Assembly (NCBI GenBank): GCA_021613375.1 | Contig: CM038719.1 | Span: forward strand, 6,262,890-6,326,889 | Reading direction: 5' to 3' | DNA length: 64,000 nt | DNA from: Megaleporinus macrocephalus | Taxonomy: Eukaryota > Chordata > Actinopteri > Characiformes > Anostomidae | Shown here: positions 49,044-61,291 of the stretch, piece by piece | Position numbering within the stretch: position 1 is the first letter of the stretch | Layout of the letters: every line of letters starts with the position of its first letter | Position numbers and translations under genes: made by a program | Notes under the pieces: model-generated | Databases searched by the model: none | The model's input: only the letters and a program-made list of their open reading frames with translations | Told to the model about the DNA's origin: nothing

Positions 49044-50815
49044 GAATGCTGCGGGTTTTATTTATTTATTATTTGTTGATAGCACAATGTACACTGGATC
49101 TAGTTAATACTAGTTAATGGCTATAACTTTTAAGTTAATCTGTTATTAAATGTACTATATATTAATGTAAAGCTGTATCCATATCTCTGATTGTTTTTTC
49201 TCTGAAGCACTGATGTGGAGGCTGGACTGGAATTAAACTACACTTAACACAGCCTATTGCGTTCCTACGTTAAAGGGGAATTTCACTGACTTTTCAAAAC
49301 GTCTCCATAATTTAAGCTTAAGATGTAAACAAAGTAATTCCGAATGCTTTGATGTGAAATATTTAATTTCTAGAGATACCTTTAAACAAAGATTTCTTTA
49401 CAGTGGTGGTGATGGAAACCAGGGGTCATCACATCTGCAACACAAATATAGACATTTAATTCACTATCAAGCCCACCAGTGAACCTACACATGTCTTCTG
49501 AGTGGTTATATGGAATGTGGGAATATTTTATGTAATTATATTTTACATGGAATGATAGGATAATTGTGGAAAATCTGAAAATAATATGTTTTCTTTAGGG
49601 GCTATTATGTGTCCCTGCCTATCAATAATTTCATATCCCTCCACCATGAATAGGTGAAAACTGTCATAAAGCAATGTCTAGATATAAGATATAAACAAAC
49701 ATATACACAAAGCCATTCAGCCAATGCTTACAATAGCATTGCGACCTTGTGCTGCTTGTTAATGTTGGAGTGGAGCTGAAAATTGATTATAACATTGCCA
49801 TCTAGTGGTCAGAGGTTTAAACACAACACACAATGTTTCACTGTCTGCTGGGAATCTGTGTATTGATACTGTGTTTTTGAGAATCGATACAGTATCACTA
49901 AACATAATATTTCGATATTCTATATTTTCTTACATGCCCTAGTAATGATGCACTTAGCCCACCATTCAATGCACAATATGTTGCAGGACCCTGGAGCTGG
50001 TAGGGAGTAGATCGCCTAATTAATAGACTGCCCATTCTCCAAGATGCACATCGTCACAGTCATCCTCACATTATCACAAAGAAAATTCATTCATGGTGGA
50101 GGGATACATGCAGGGTGCTGTGAAGCAAAACTAGTCCCCAATATAAACATACTATTTTCAGATTCTCCACAAATTTACCATCATCCACATTCCATATAAA
50201 CACTCACATGTAGGTTCCCTGTTGGATTTGATAGTAAATAAAATGTCTATGTTTGTGTTGTGGACATGGAGACCCCTGGTTCCCACCACCACTGTGAACA
50301 CCATTTAAACCATCTCACACCAAAACTCACCCTGAATCACTCTGTTCACACCTCAAACACTAAAATTTAGAAAAACTGGTGGAGTTCCCCTTAAGCCTGT
50401 AAACACATTTCACAGCAGATAGTGTAGCACAGCTGCGTTCAGGTCGAGCGTGATAAAGCCAAAGTAAACAGCCGAACCAAAATCTCTCAGAAACAACACG
50501 AGAGAGACCTTGAGACCAATCTTTTCCAGCTGAGAGAAAACCGCCTTTCTTCTGGGTCCTAGAGCTCACTGTGTGTGTGTTCTGATCATAATGAGATGAA
50601 TAAACCTGAGTATGATTTGTGTTGTAGATTTATTATTATGAGTGTGTTGATATACTGCCTCTTAACAGTGAATACCAGTGGAGAATGAACTGCTGTGTGA
50701 ATAAAGAGACTATATAATATCAGAACTTCACTGTGTAATATCTTATATCCATTTAAACAAAGCAAGTCAGTACACGCTTAATAAGGGCTGGTTCTTCAGT
50801 AAAGACAATGAACCT
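47629..50815. other. mpv17l 3' flank filled with dispersed repeats
   Basis: 48290-48430, 49370-49490 and 50215-50390 contain copies (both orientations) of a family marked by GTGGTGATGGAAACCAGGGG. 48678-48738 is (TTA)n and 49010-49040 is (TA)n. 49722-49942 is a truncated hAT-type MITE. ATTAAA near 49232 could be a poly(A) signal but is unsupported. Confidence 0.6.
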
Positions 50816-50816
50816 A

Positions 50817-51608
50817 TATACACAGTCACATTATTATGACCACCATTGTTGCTGCTTTGGACAGTGGGAGTGTTATGGTCTGGGGAATGTGGAAGACACT
50901 CTCAACCGATTTGAATCCATCCTTGCAGGTCATGTACACCATACACGGCTAGAACTGTCCCACATTGGTTGGAAGAACTGACCAAGACTTCTAGGTACTA
51001 CACTGGACCACAAATTCCCCAGGCGTGAACCAAATTGGGCATCTGTGGGACCACCTAGATGGTGGTGTTGGATCTATGGATCCTCATTAAGCCACTCCCA
51101 GCTCCTTAGCTTGTATGGTATACGTGATCTGCAAGTAGGGCTGTGTATTGGAAAGAAGCTGGCGATACAATACGTATCATGATACAGTGGTCACGATTCA
51201 ATATATCATGATATACTGCAATATTTCAAATCCTACTATTAAAACACACCACTATATGAACACGTTTATCAATGCTTATAATAGCACTGCGCCCTTGTGC
51301 TGCTTGTTAATGTTGGAGTGGAGCTGAAAATGGATTACAACACTGTCATCTAGTGGTCAGAGGTTTAAACACAACACACAATGATTCACTGTCTGCCGGG
51401 AATCTGTGTATGGATACTGTTTTTGAGAATCAATACATTATCACCAAACATAATATCCCAATATTCAATATTTTAATATTTTCTTACACCCCTATCTGCA
51501 AGGATGGATTTAGACCCAAATCTGTTGAGAGAGTCTTCCACATGGATGGGTGGGTCCAGAGAATGACATGAAAACATTCCCCAGACCAGAACTGGAAGTG
51601 GTCATAAA
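50817..51608 (-). mobile_element. Tc1/mariner-type MITE interrupted by a hAT-type MITE
   Basis: 50817-51135 and 51503-51608 together are collinear with the copy at 26788-27342. The interruption at 51136-51494 is a separate element with a perfect 8-bp target duplication. Confidence 0.85.
51136..51494 (+). mobile_element. hAT-type MITE with perfect 8-bp duplication
   Basis: 359 bp, ends TAGGGCTGTGTATTG and CTTACACCCCTA. TCTGCAAG is present at 51128-51135 and 51495-51502. The uninterrupted paralogous site exists at about 27200, confirming the boundaries. Confidence 0.92.
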
Positions 51609-51949
51609 GGGACTACTACTAAGAGTATAACACATTACCCATCAATCTGAAGACCCAGGCCTCCATACAAAGAAACATTTCAGCATAAACGATTCTATAT
51701 AGATCTCACAGTTTATTACCTGTCCTCAAGAACCACTTAAAGAACCACTGTATGATGAGAAGAACTGCCACTGAGCTATGTGTGTTGTTAAGAATCAGTA
51801 CTTCTATGTGACCAGAAGACTGAATTTCATAATAAACAACACAAATTTAATAAAAATTAAAACATTTTAGTCACTTTTTAGTCATTTAATATCTGCTCAA
51901 AGATATATGGACCAAAGGAAACTGCTGATATGCAGATGAATGAACGGAT

Positions 51950-53445
51950 ACACTGCACATTCACACATGGCCAGTAGGGCCAGTAGGTGGGGCAGTTTAC
52001 CTGTGCATGGTTACTGTTCATCAGGTGAACCCAAACAAACAACAGCCAACAAAACACAGCAGTGAAACTAATTAGTGCATCCAGTGTCTATCAGCACAGG
52101 AACTGAAATTCACTGCCTCTTTTGGGATCCAAATACTAGTTCTAGAGAAGCTTAGCCAGTCAGTACTGATCAAAGTGGACCAGACGTCCATCTCTAAAAG
52201 CTCCCTCACCAACAGTTATTACATGTAATGATAATGAATACACGGCCTGATGTCTGAGATGTTTTATAATAGTATTTTTTTGTAATTCTTTATCTGTCAT
52301 ATTTGTATTTTTTCATAATAGAAAACATACAGTATTTATAAAAAATATTCTATAAATAAATAAATTATAAATAAAAATAAAAGGGGGTACTACATACAAA
52401 CAAAAATCAGTAACCAAGTTTAAGTCAAATAAATAAATAAATAAATAAATAAGAAAAAAAGTCCTGTACATAGTCCCAGTTACATATCCTGTAACTACCC
52501 AATCACAGCAGGATATCATAAAGCAGTCAAAGGTCCATAAATGTTTCCCAAATGTTCTCCTGACATTCACTCCATTCACCTCTTTTGGGATCCAAATACT
52601 AGTTCTATAGAAACCTAGCCAGTCAGTACTGTTTCACCATCATCAACATTCAAATAAACACTCAAAAGACATGTGTAGGCTCACTGGTGGGTTTGATATT
52701 AAATAAAATGTCCATATTTGTGACATGGAGACCCCTGGTTCCCATCAGCACCACTGTAAACAGTAAGTAAGCTGTTTTTATAATAGTTTTATGAAGATTT
52801 GGGCCTTAAAATCCATTCATGTCGGAGGGATACGTGCAGGGTGTAAGGCAAAATAGTCCAGTCGCCCAAAAAAAGAGTTTTCATCATCAACATCCATATA
52901 AACACCTAGAAGACACGTGTAGGTTCACTGGCGGGTTTGATAGTTAATACAATGTCTATATTTGTGTTGTAGAACATAGAGACCCCTGGTTCCCGTCACC
53001 ACCACTGTAAACAACCAGTTCACACCAAAACCCACTCTGAATGATTTAGCATCTTAACTAAATTGGGCAGAAATGTTGAAAAGCTGCTGAAACCCCAATA
53101 TCTGTGTTACTTTTTTTTATTAAAGCGTGAAAGTACTGAATGAAATACATAGGTGTTTATTACACAGCAGTAACACAGCAAGGCCTATAGTGATCAAAGG
53201 TCTGGGTGAAAAATTAACCCATACACTGCACATTCACACATCGCCAGTAGGGCCAGTAGGTGGGGCAGTTTACCTGTGCATGGTTACTGTTCATCAGGTG
53301 AACCCAAACAAACAACAGCTAACAAAACACAGCAGTGAAACTAATTAGTGCATCCAGTGTTTATCAGCACAGGAACTGAAATTCACTCCATTCGCCTCTT
53401 TTGGGATCCAAATACTAGTTCTAGAGAAACTTAGCCAGTTTCACC
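51950..53445. repeat. Local duplication of a 0.2-kb block
   Basis: The block with CCAGTAGGGCCAGTAGGTGG, GAACCCAAACAAACAACAGC and TTTTGGGATCCAAATACTAG occurs at 51950-52170 and 53223-53440, nearly identical, with a partial third copy at about 52575-52640. GTGGTGATGGG-family repeats lie between. Confidence 0.85.
52415..52452. repeat. (AAAT)n microsatellite
   Basis: About 9 AAAT/AATA units. Confidence 0.9.
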
Positions 53446-53599
53446 ATCATCATCATTTATATAAACACTCAGAAGACACGTGTAGGTTCACTGGTGGGTT
53501 TGATAGTAAATAAAATGTCCATATTTATGACATGGAGACCCCTGGTCCCCATCAGCACCACTGTAAACAACATCTGAACCATTTCACACCAAACTCACT

Positions 53600-54570
53600 C
53601 TGAATCACTTTACTGAATAATGCAGGAACTGCTGAAACCCTATTTTCTGTATTACATTTATATTAAAGCATGTTAAAACAAGTACTAATGAAAATTGTTG
53701 GGTTTTTTTTGTTACAGTTACATGTTTAGTTATTAGAGATTTAATATGGAATTATACATTGTTTAAAAATCATTGTCATGTATTTTATGGAATGTAATTT
53801 CTTACATAAGTGGGCAAATCATTATTACACTAATGTACACTTGCATTTACATATTGAAGTCATGTAAACTGTGTTATTGTGTGAATAAGGCCTTGCATAT
53901 GGATCAGACTCTGATGCCTATGAGTCGTGAGAGATCGTTACAAAATCAATTTAGAAATAAAATATTTTGAATCTGGGATGCAGGATGATATTGAAATCAT
54001 ACCGGAGTCTGCAAATAATGGTGATCCCTGTTTCCTACCAGCACATCTGTAAAGAAATATATGACTTGATATGTTTCACTGGATACTCTGAATGCCTTTG
54101 TCTTTATCTCCCTGGTTTATACAGAAATTTTTAAATAGTGGTGGAATTCCCCTTTAAGTTGGAGTAAATGTAGGTGTCCACAGGTAAAGTATCTCTATCT
54201 AATAGACCTATTAAAACACATCTCTGGTGAAAAGTGCTTGAGTTGTTATTACTACTTTGTTTTTTGTAGTTATATGTTTAGCAGAGATCAGATATGGAAT
54301 TATACAGATTTTTTTTAATACTGGTGGAGTTTTCCTTTAAGTGGAAGTAAATAGTGGTGCACACAGGTATCATATCTACTCCAGCAGACCTACTGAAAAG
54401 TGTTTGTGATGTGATTACTGCTTTGTTTTGCTCAGCAGAGATCCAATATGGAATTCTACAGAAATAAAAAAAAATAATGGTGGAGTTCCCCTTTAAGTGG
54501 AAGTGAATGGAGGTGCTCACAGGTAACATATCTGCTCCAGCAGACCTACTGAACCACATCTGCAGCTTTC
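53600..54570. other. AT-rich repeat-derived sequence before the TMEM238-family gene
   Basis: Three diverged copies of a block with TGGTGGAGTTCCCCTTTAAG and CTCCAGCAGACCTACTGAA (about 54130-54210, 54310-54390, 54470-54560) form a short direct-repeat series ending just before the gene. Confidence 0.6.
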
Positions 54571-54734
54571 CTGGCCTTCATGGAGTCCTTCCCAACTCAG
54601 CATCTCACTTCCTGCCCCCCCGCTGCCACGCCCTCCAGCTCACCTGAGCTTTACCTGCCCACGTTCACCTTCACAGAAGCTAAAGACAGCTTGGAAGAAG
54701 CTACACGGCGGATAGAAAAGTCTGGTTTCTCGCC

Positions 54735-55178
54735 ATGGAGGAGGTGGTTGGAGGTCTTGGTCGATGCTCCTGGGCCTTCTGGCTGGCCGTGGCGTTCGAC
54801 TCTCTGGGTCTGGTCGTGCTGCTGCTGGGCGTCTTCGCCGACCTGTTCTTCTACGACTTTCTCATCTACGCCGGAGCCATCGTGATCTTCCTCAGCCTCA
54901 TCTGGTGGGTCTTCTGGTACACGGGCAACATCGAGGTGCCCCCCGAGCAGCTGGAGGACGACGTGGGCCTGCTGAAGGAGAAAGGCTTGGGCGGAGTGCT
55001 GAGGAGGTTCTCCAGCCGGCTCTCCAACGGGATCAGGTCTTCTCTGAGGAGAGGCGCCCCCAACAACAACGCCAGAGCGGCGAAACGAGGACGGGGTCCG
55101 GTCACTTTGGCCATGAACCCAGAAGACCTGACCACTGTTTGTGACTCTGTGGAAAGTTCACACACGTCGGCTATATGA
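54735..55178 (+). CDS. tmem238: TMEM238-family two-pass membrane protein
   Basis: An uninterrupted 147-codon frame, GC-rich in AT-rich surroundings. Residues 8-35 (LGRC then a hydrophobic run with [16 protein letters not shown]) and 36-65 ([20 protein letters not shown], then [14 protein letters not shown]) match the TMEM238 family pattern of LGRC, LLLGVF, DFL-Y-GA, and WY-NIEV. Two helices are predicted at about 12-35 and 43-65, followed by a basic tail ([19 protein letters not shown]). Function is unknown for the family. Which paralogue (tmem238, a/b, or tmem238l) cannot be decided. The ATG at 54735 is chosen because it directly precedes the conserved block; an overlapping frame from 54580 shows no family match. 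Confidence 0.85.
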   Translation: MEEVVGGLGRCSWAFWLAVAFDSLGLVVLLLGVFADLFFYDFLIYAGAIVIFLSLIWWVFWYTGNIEVPPEQLEDDVGLLKEKGLGGVLRRFSSRLSNGIRSSLRRGAPNNNARAAKRGRGPVTLAMNPEDLTTVCDSVESSHTSAI

Positions 55179-55260
55179 GCCACCTGTTTACGTTGTTCCA
55201 CCAGTACTGTGTAGCTAGCAAGCTAGCTGGATTAATCGTTATTTTTTTGCTGCCTGTGCC

Positions 55261-55266
55261 ATTAAA
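55261..55266 (+). terminator. Possible poly(A) signal of the TMEM238-family gene
   Basis: ATTAAA 83 bp after the stop codon. A canonical AATAAA also occurs near 56326, so a longer 3' UTR is possible. Confidence 0.35.
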
Positions 55267-55961
55267 TTCTCTTTAATTTTGGACCAAAAATGTGTAAACA
55301 TTCTCAAAAAAGAATGTGTGTACAAATTTGCTGGATATAAGCATTTATAGTGCTTCTTTGACCGCGTTTACGTTGAGACGCTAACTTGTTATCCGAACTT
55401 TTCGTTCCACCTTAAATGGGCGGCAGTTACATTCTGGCGCCTCAGGTTCCAAGTTTCAATAACAAGTGAGCAAAAGCAGAGTTTTCCTTCTGTTTACGAC
55501 TTATATTTCGACGAATTATACTGCATTGACCTTCATCTCTTACAAATTAGCATTCCGTTTGCTTGAGTTCAGAAAATAAGCTCCAGTTTTCAGAGAAATG
55601 AGAACAAGATTAGTGGCCCTGCTTATCATCCTGTTAACCATTAAACCCATTATACACCAAAGCCTTGACCTGGGGAGGAAAACTGATGTCCACCAGCTTT
55701 TATTAGGACTTTTAATTGTATTATATTTCATGAAATACACAGAAATGCTTGGTTTAGTGTTTTAATATGATAGAAAAAGTGTTTTTTGACTGAATCGATT
55801 CCATTTTTTTAGGTGTTCGTGTTTGTTTACATTCTGTTGATCCAAATATGATTTCTTCTTTAATTCATTTAACATTACTCAGGATTTAGGATGATTAGGG
55901 TTTTCCAAATGTGCTCAGATTGACAGTATAATGGATTACTGTCGCCCTAATTCACTTTGCA

Positions 55962-56205
55962 TAAATGTACATGCTGCCCAATGAACAACAAGTATCTTCA
56001 AAATAGTAACTTTACAAGAGAAGCCGAAAACAGTCTTTACTTTCAATGTAAGTCAATGGAACTAGAATTATTTGTAAGCTATTTTGGAGTATTTCTATTG
56101 GTCCATTCATCATCATTTCACACAATGTCAATAATATAGAAGAATGAAATTAAACCATAAAGGAAATACATGTTTTTCTTTGGGCAGCGATGATGTGTAT
56201 GTGCT
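55962..56205. mobile_element. GTCCAATG MITE copy
   Basis: Left end CTGCCCAATGAACAACAAGT, interior GGAGTATTTCTATTGGTCCA, right end TTTTTCTTTGGGCAGCGATG. Confidence 0.7.
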
Positions 56206-56607
56206 TTTTTGACTTTAAGTAATTATATAAGCCTGTTTTTAATGCATATGTATTTTTATATTGGATATAAACTCCAAACTTGCGTGTAAGCCGAGCCCTG
56301 ATTACCAAGGCCTTGTAAAATATTGAATAAACAGAATGATATTTTTCTATATCCATTGTTTCATATTGATTTGTAGGTGCGCCTGTAGTGTTGAAACTTC
56401 ATGTCTCTGTAAAATGATGTGAACAACCTTTGATCAGGAGGAAGTATTGTATGCAGCCTTCCTCTTATCTTCTGTTTGCTCATATAAATATAGCGACAGG
56501 TGCTGATGTACAGAGAGGGGCTTATTCCTAGATCTTATTTTCACCTTCCACCCTGATAGTTTTTAACTAGTCCTAAGGTTTAATCTGCAATTCAGATCTC
56601 CACTGCT

Positions 56608-57112
56608 GTTGGCGACTCATATTATTATTATTATGGCCACCAGCTAATATCCAGAGTAACCACTGTGTGCAGCACAGACAGCAGCTAGATGGGCTGGGAG
56701 ACTCAATAAGGTCCTGGTAGGTGGTCAATGGTATCTGGAGGTATCATGCTGACTGTAGTGCATCCCACAGCTGCTGGAGGGAGCGTGGAGGAGGATCCAT
56801 AGAACCAACACCACCATCCAGGTGGTCCCACAGATGCTCAGCTAGGTTCAAGTCTGGGGAATTAGGGTTCCAGGGTAGCACTTGGAAGTCTTGGTCAGCT
56901 CTTCCAACCAATGTAGGACAGTTCTAGTCGTGTTACGTGTCTCATTGTCTTGCTGGAAGATCCCATCCACCCCAGAGAAGACAATCAGCATGTATGGTGT
57001 ACGTGATCTGCAAGGATCGGTTGAGAGGGTCTTCCACATGGATGAGTGAGTCCAGAGAATGCCACAAAGACATTCCCCAGAACATAACACTGCCACCACC
57101 AGCTTGTGGTCA
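56608..57112 (-). mobile_element. Tc1/mariner-type remnant
   Basis: Same family as 26788-27342. A minus-strand remnant near 56986-56850 reads IFQQDNETRNTTRTV with a WLEELTK motif. The left end is degraded and the right inverted repeat is missing. Confidence 0.8.
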
Positions 57113-57147
57113 AAATTGTCTGAAATGGGTAATAAGAGTGTAATAAC

Positions 57148-57190
<43 letters not shown>
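57148..57190. repeat. (AAT)n microsatellite
   Basis: About 13 ATA units. Confidence 0.95.
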
Positions 57191-57509
57191 TTGCACAACT
57201 TTCATGAGGTGCTTCATGAACACACATAAAGCAAATGATAAAGTAAATAGTAGGAATAATTCTGAGATTAAGACCACCTTGTAGCTACACTCTTGGTCCA
57301 CTCTATCAGCCCCACTGACCATATAGGAGCTACACTTACAGACTGTAGTTCATCTGATTCTCTGTATACTTTATTACTCTGTTCTTTAATGATCAGGACC
57401 CCCATTGGACCACCACAGAGCAGGTATTATCTGGGTGGTGGGTGATTCTCAGTGCGTTAGTGTGTGTTGTGCTGGTGCGAGTGGATCAGACACAGCAGTT
57501 TCACACAGC

Positions 57510-58430
57510 TTATATAATAATTATACTGTTTGAGATCTCAGTGGTTGTTGTTGGTGTTATACTGGAGTGCATGTCGCGTTGGGTACATTTGAGTATTATT
57601 TTAGGAGTACTTGAGTACTTATTTTAGGACCCGTCACGTCGTGCACTAGGTAGGGAGCAGGGAGCCGTTTGGGATTCCGCCCATGTGGTCGCTAAATAAG
57701 GGAAGTTTGTGGTTTTGGCTGTGTAAAAGATCGGATATTCAGTAACTTACACCTGTGCAGGCTTAACAGCAGCACTCAGCTGCCTAATATACTGTAACGT
57801 CTAAATAAAACCGTGTTAAAGTTTATTCTGGTTGTTTGTTCCGCAGCATATATTTCTAGCTTCCTGCTACAGCCACTCAGTCGAGTAAAGGTGATAAACG
57901 CTTATAGTCTGTTTGGGGTCTGTTTGTGCTAAGGGGCAGCAGCGGGGGTCTGAAAAAGAAAAAGATTTGCGATGCTATCGGGGTCTCCGAAGCTGCAGCT
58001 GGGATCTGTTGTTGTTGGCTGGTGTTTGTACTCCAGGCCGGCTGGGGGCGCTGTGAGGGTTCAGGTTTCCTCTGTGTTTCTTGTTGTCGACATGCTGCAT
58101 GTGGCTTTTCAGCATGTAGGATTATTAAAGATTTAAATCAGCGCGATTTCCAGCAGATTTCAGCAGATCTGGTACGTACCTGTGTGTTTGTGTTGGGTGT
58201 ATGAGGCTGTGGGGGGAGTCGCGGTGTAGCGGTCAGTCCGCTGGTCAGTGAGGAGGAACAAGTCTGGACATGTTTATTTTTATTACAGCAGCGTGGCTTC
58301 AGCACCTTCACTGTCTAATCATTTTAGTATTTAATCTTATAAACATCTTACAATAAACCTGATTTAAAGTTTAGACCGGTTCAGTTCAAATTCCACAGAT
58401 TTCTCCACAATCCAGTGTAATCAGAGCGGT
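57510..58430. promoter_or_regulatory. Candidate rrn3 promoter/leader region
   Basis: Single-copy, GC-richer stretch at 57860-58240 with a possible donor (CAGATCTG then GTACGT at 58171). The rrn3 leader exon probably lies here, but no peptide matches the RRN3 N-terminus. 57640-57680 (GTGCACTAGGTAGGGAGCAG) resembles the end of a common fish repeat. Confidence 0.35.
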
Positions 58431-58772
58431 TCAGAGTGGGTCTGGAGTGAAGTGCTTCAGAGATGTTGTTTATAGTGGTGGTGATGGAATTCAGGGATCT
58501 CCAACACAAATCTAGACATTTTATTTATTATTAAACCCACCAGTGAAACTACACTAGTGTTTACATAAATGTTAATGGTAAAATCTGTAGTAATAATAAT
58601 AATAATAATAATAATACTCAACAGGTGTCTCATGGCATATGTCTCTGAAGCTGAACTCAGTAATCTTAATACTATATGATAAAATATACAATTTGGAACC
58701 AGACATTAACTTAAATTAAAGGTATGTGTTGATTTTACTTCTATTGCATAACATAAATACTGAAGAAAGACA

Positions 58773-58810
<38 letters not shown>

Positions 58811-60214
58811 TTTTTTTTAATTGTTATTATTATTATTGTCTGAAAACTGTAAACTCATTAAGGTGTAAACACAGTGAGTTTGGTGTAAAATGGTTCAGAT
58901 GGTGTTTACATTGGTGGTGATGGAATTCAGGGGTCTCCAACACAAATCTAGACATTTTATTTCCTATCAAACCCACCAGTGAAGCTACACTAGTGTTTAC
59001 ATGATCGTTGATGGGAAAATCTAATAAATCTGTAATAATAATAATAATAATAATAATAATACAAATGTTATACTCAACAGGTGTCGCATGGCATATGTCT
59101 CTAAAGCTGAACTCAGTAATCTTAATACTATATAATAAAATATACAATTTGGAACCAGACATTAACTTAAATTAAAGGTATGTGTTGATTTTACTGCTAC
59201 TGTGTAACAGACATTATTACTATTATTATTATTTTAAATCTGCATACTTTTGTGATGGGATTGTGATGGGAACCAGGGGTCTCCATGTTCTACAACACAA
59301 ATATGCACATTTTATTTACTATCAAACCCACCAGTGAACCTACACACGTCTTCTGAGGGTTTATATGAATGTTGATGGTGGTCTGAAATAATAAAATGTT
59401 TGGAACCAGAACACTTAGATGCTGTGACCTAAATGAAAGGTATGTGTTGATGTTACTGCTACTGTATAGCAGAAATAATGAGGAAAGACATTATTATTAT
59501 TATTATTATTATTACATAATTTAAAAAATTAAGATGTAAACAGACTGAGTAATTTGGTGTGAAATAGTTCAGATGTTGTTTACAGTGGTGGTGATGGGAA
59601 CCAGGGGTCTCCATGTTCTAACACAAATATAGGCATTTTATTAATTATCAAACCCACCAGAGGTAAAATCTGAAAAATCCATAATAGTAAGTTTTCCGTA
59701 GGCAGCTATGAGATGGTTCTTCAGTCTATTACTTGTCAGGTGTCGTATGTTATATATCTCTGAAGCTGTATTTAAAAATATAATGTAACTTAAAAGAAAA
59801 GCATGCGCTACTGTACAACAGACATTATTATTATTTATTATTATTATTATTATTATAATAATTTTTTTTTATTTTTTATTTTTTTAATTATTATTATTTT
59901 TATGATTATAAATCTGCATTTTTTGTGATGGGAACCAGGGGACACAAATATAGACATTGTATATACTATCAAACCCACCACTAAACATACACGTGTCTTC
60001 TATATGAATGTTGATGGTGGTCTGAAATAATAAAATGTTTATTAGGGGTTGTGAGATGGTTCATCTATTAAATACTTGGCAGGTGTTTTATAGCATATAC
60101 ACTATGACATCATAACATAATATATGACAAAATATACAGTTTCAAACCAGAACGCTAAGATGCTGTGATGTGTTGATGTTACTGCTACTGTATAGCAGAA
60201 ATAATGAGGAAAGA

Positions 60215-60251
<37 letters not shown>

Positions 60252-60480
60252 TTTGTTTAGTTATTTATTTTAATTGCATAATTAAAACATTTAATATGTA
60301 AACAGAGAGAGTAGTTTTTTTGATAGTAAATAAAATGTGTATATTTGTGTGTTGTAGACATGGAGACCCCTGGTTCCCATCACCACCACTGTAAACACCA
60401 TCTGAACCATTTCACACGAAAACTCACTCTGAATCTCTCTGTTTACATATTTAAACAAATAATGCAGAAAACTTTAAAAA
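58430..60480. repeat. Macro-tandem of a repeat with (TTA)n tracts upstream of rrn3
   Basis: Five direct copies begin near 58450, 58890, 59260, 59560 and 59930, each with GTGGTGATGGGAACCAGGGG-like sequence, a TCAAACCCACCAGTGAA block and usually a (TTA)n or (AAT)n tract; a sixth at 60310-60430 is inverted. Copy spacing is about 300-440 bp. Confidence 0.8.
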
Positions 60481-60858
60481 CTTTGTTGACTTTTGTTTTT
60501 CTAAAGCATGAAAGTATGTATCGTCACTGTCCAAAGAAAAACAAGTACTTCCAAATTAGTAACTTTACAGGAGAAGCCAAAAACATACTTCACTTTTAAT
60601 GCAAGTCTATGAAACCTAATTTATTTCCCAGCTATTTTGGAGCATTTCTATTGGTCCATTCATCATAATATTTTCACACAGTGTGAACAGCGGTTGTTGG
60701 GTTCAAATCATATAGAAAAAATAAATAGTGTGTGTTTATTACGCTGAGTAACAGAACGAGGCCTGTAGTGATGAAGTGTCCGCTCACGGTGTGATCCCTG
60801 CTGTGTGTATGTTGTGTATCTGCAGGTACGTGTGTCACGGAGGTTTCAGAGGTCCAGC

Positions 60859-60951
60859 ATGGAAGTGGAAAAAGACTTTTTAAACACTCCTCCCAGAAAA
60901 ACGGTGCGCTTCGGAGGCAGTGTGGCCAACACGTTAGCCAAGCTGCGTCAG
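60859..60951 (+). CDS. rrn3: rrn3 first coding exon
   Basis: The exon itself begins at 60826 after acceptor TATCTGCAG and has a 33-nt open leader before the ATG; donor CAG then GTGAGC. It contains [20 protein letters not shown]. The upstream exon is not identified. Confidence 0.92.
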
Positions 60952-61203
60952 GTGAGCTTCTGAATCCAAATATCTGAGCAGTGTCTGTCCAGCGCGATAC
61001 TAACTTCCACTACTTTACATACTGTGACTGAATATTAATCTGTGTTTCTTTCTTTAAGGGAGATTCGAGTGATTATGAACTGATAAAGCATCAACTTGCT
61101 GACCCTGATATTAAGGTATGTGTAGATTTGGTCTCTTAACAAACCACAACAAAACACAGCCCCACAGAAGTTCCAGTCTAGATATGTATGTGTGTGTGTG
61201 TGT

Positions 61204-61291
<88 letters not shown>

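Noticed and set aside
54580..54885. An alternative 101-codon gene overlapping the TMEM238-family frame
   Set aside because: Only the frame from 54735 carries the family motifs and hydrophobic segments.
57926..58204. rrn3 first coding exon
   Set aside because: The open frame begins with GTG, not ATG, and shows no similarity to the RRN3 N-terminus. It could still contain leader sequence.
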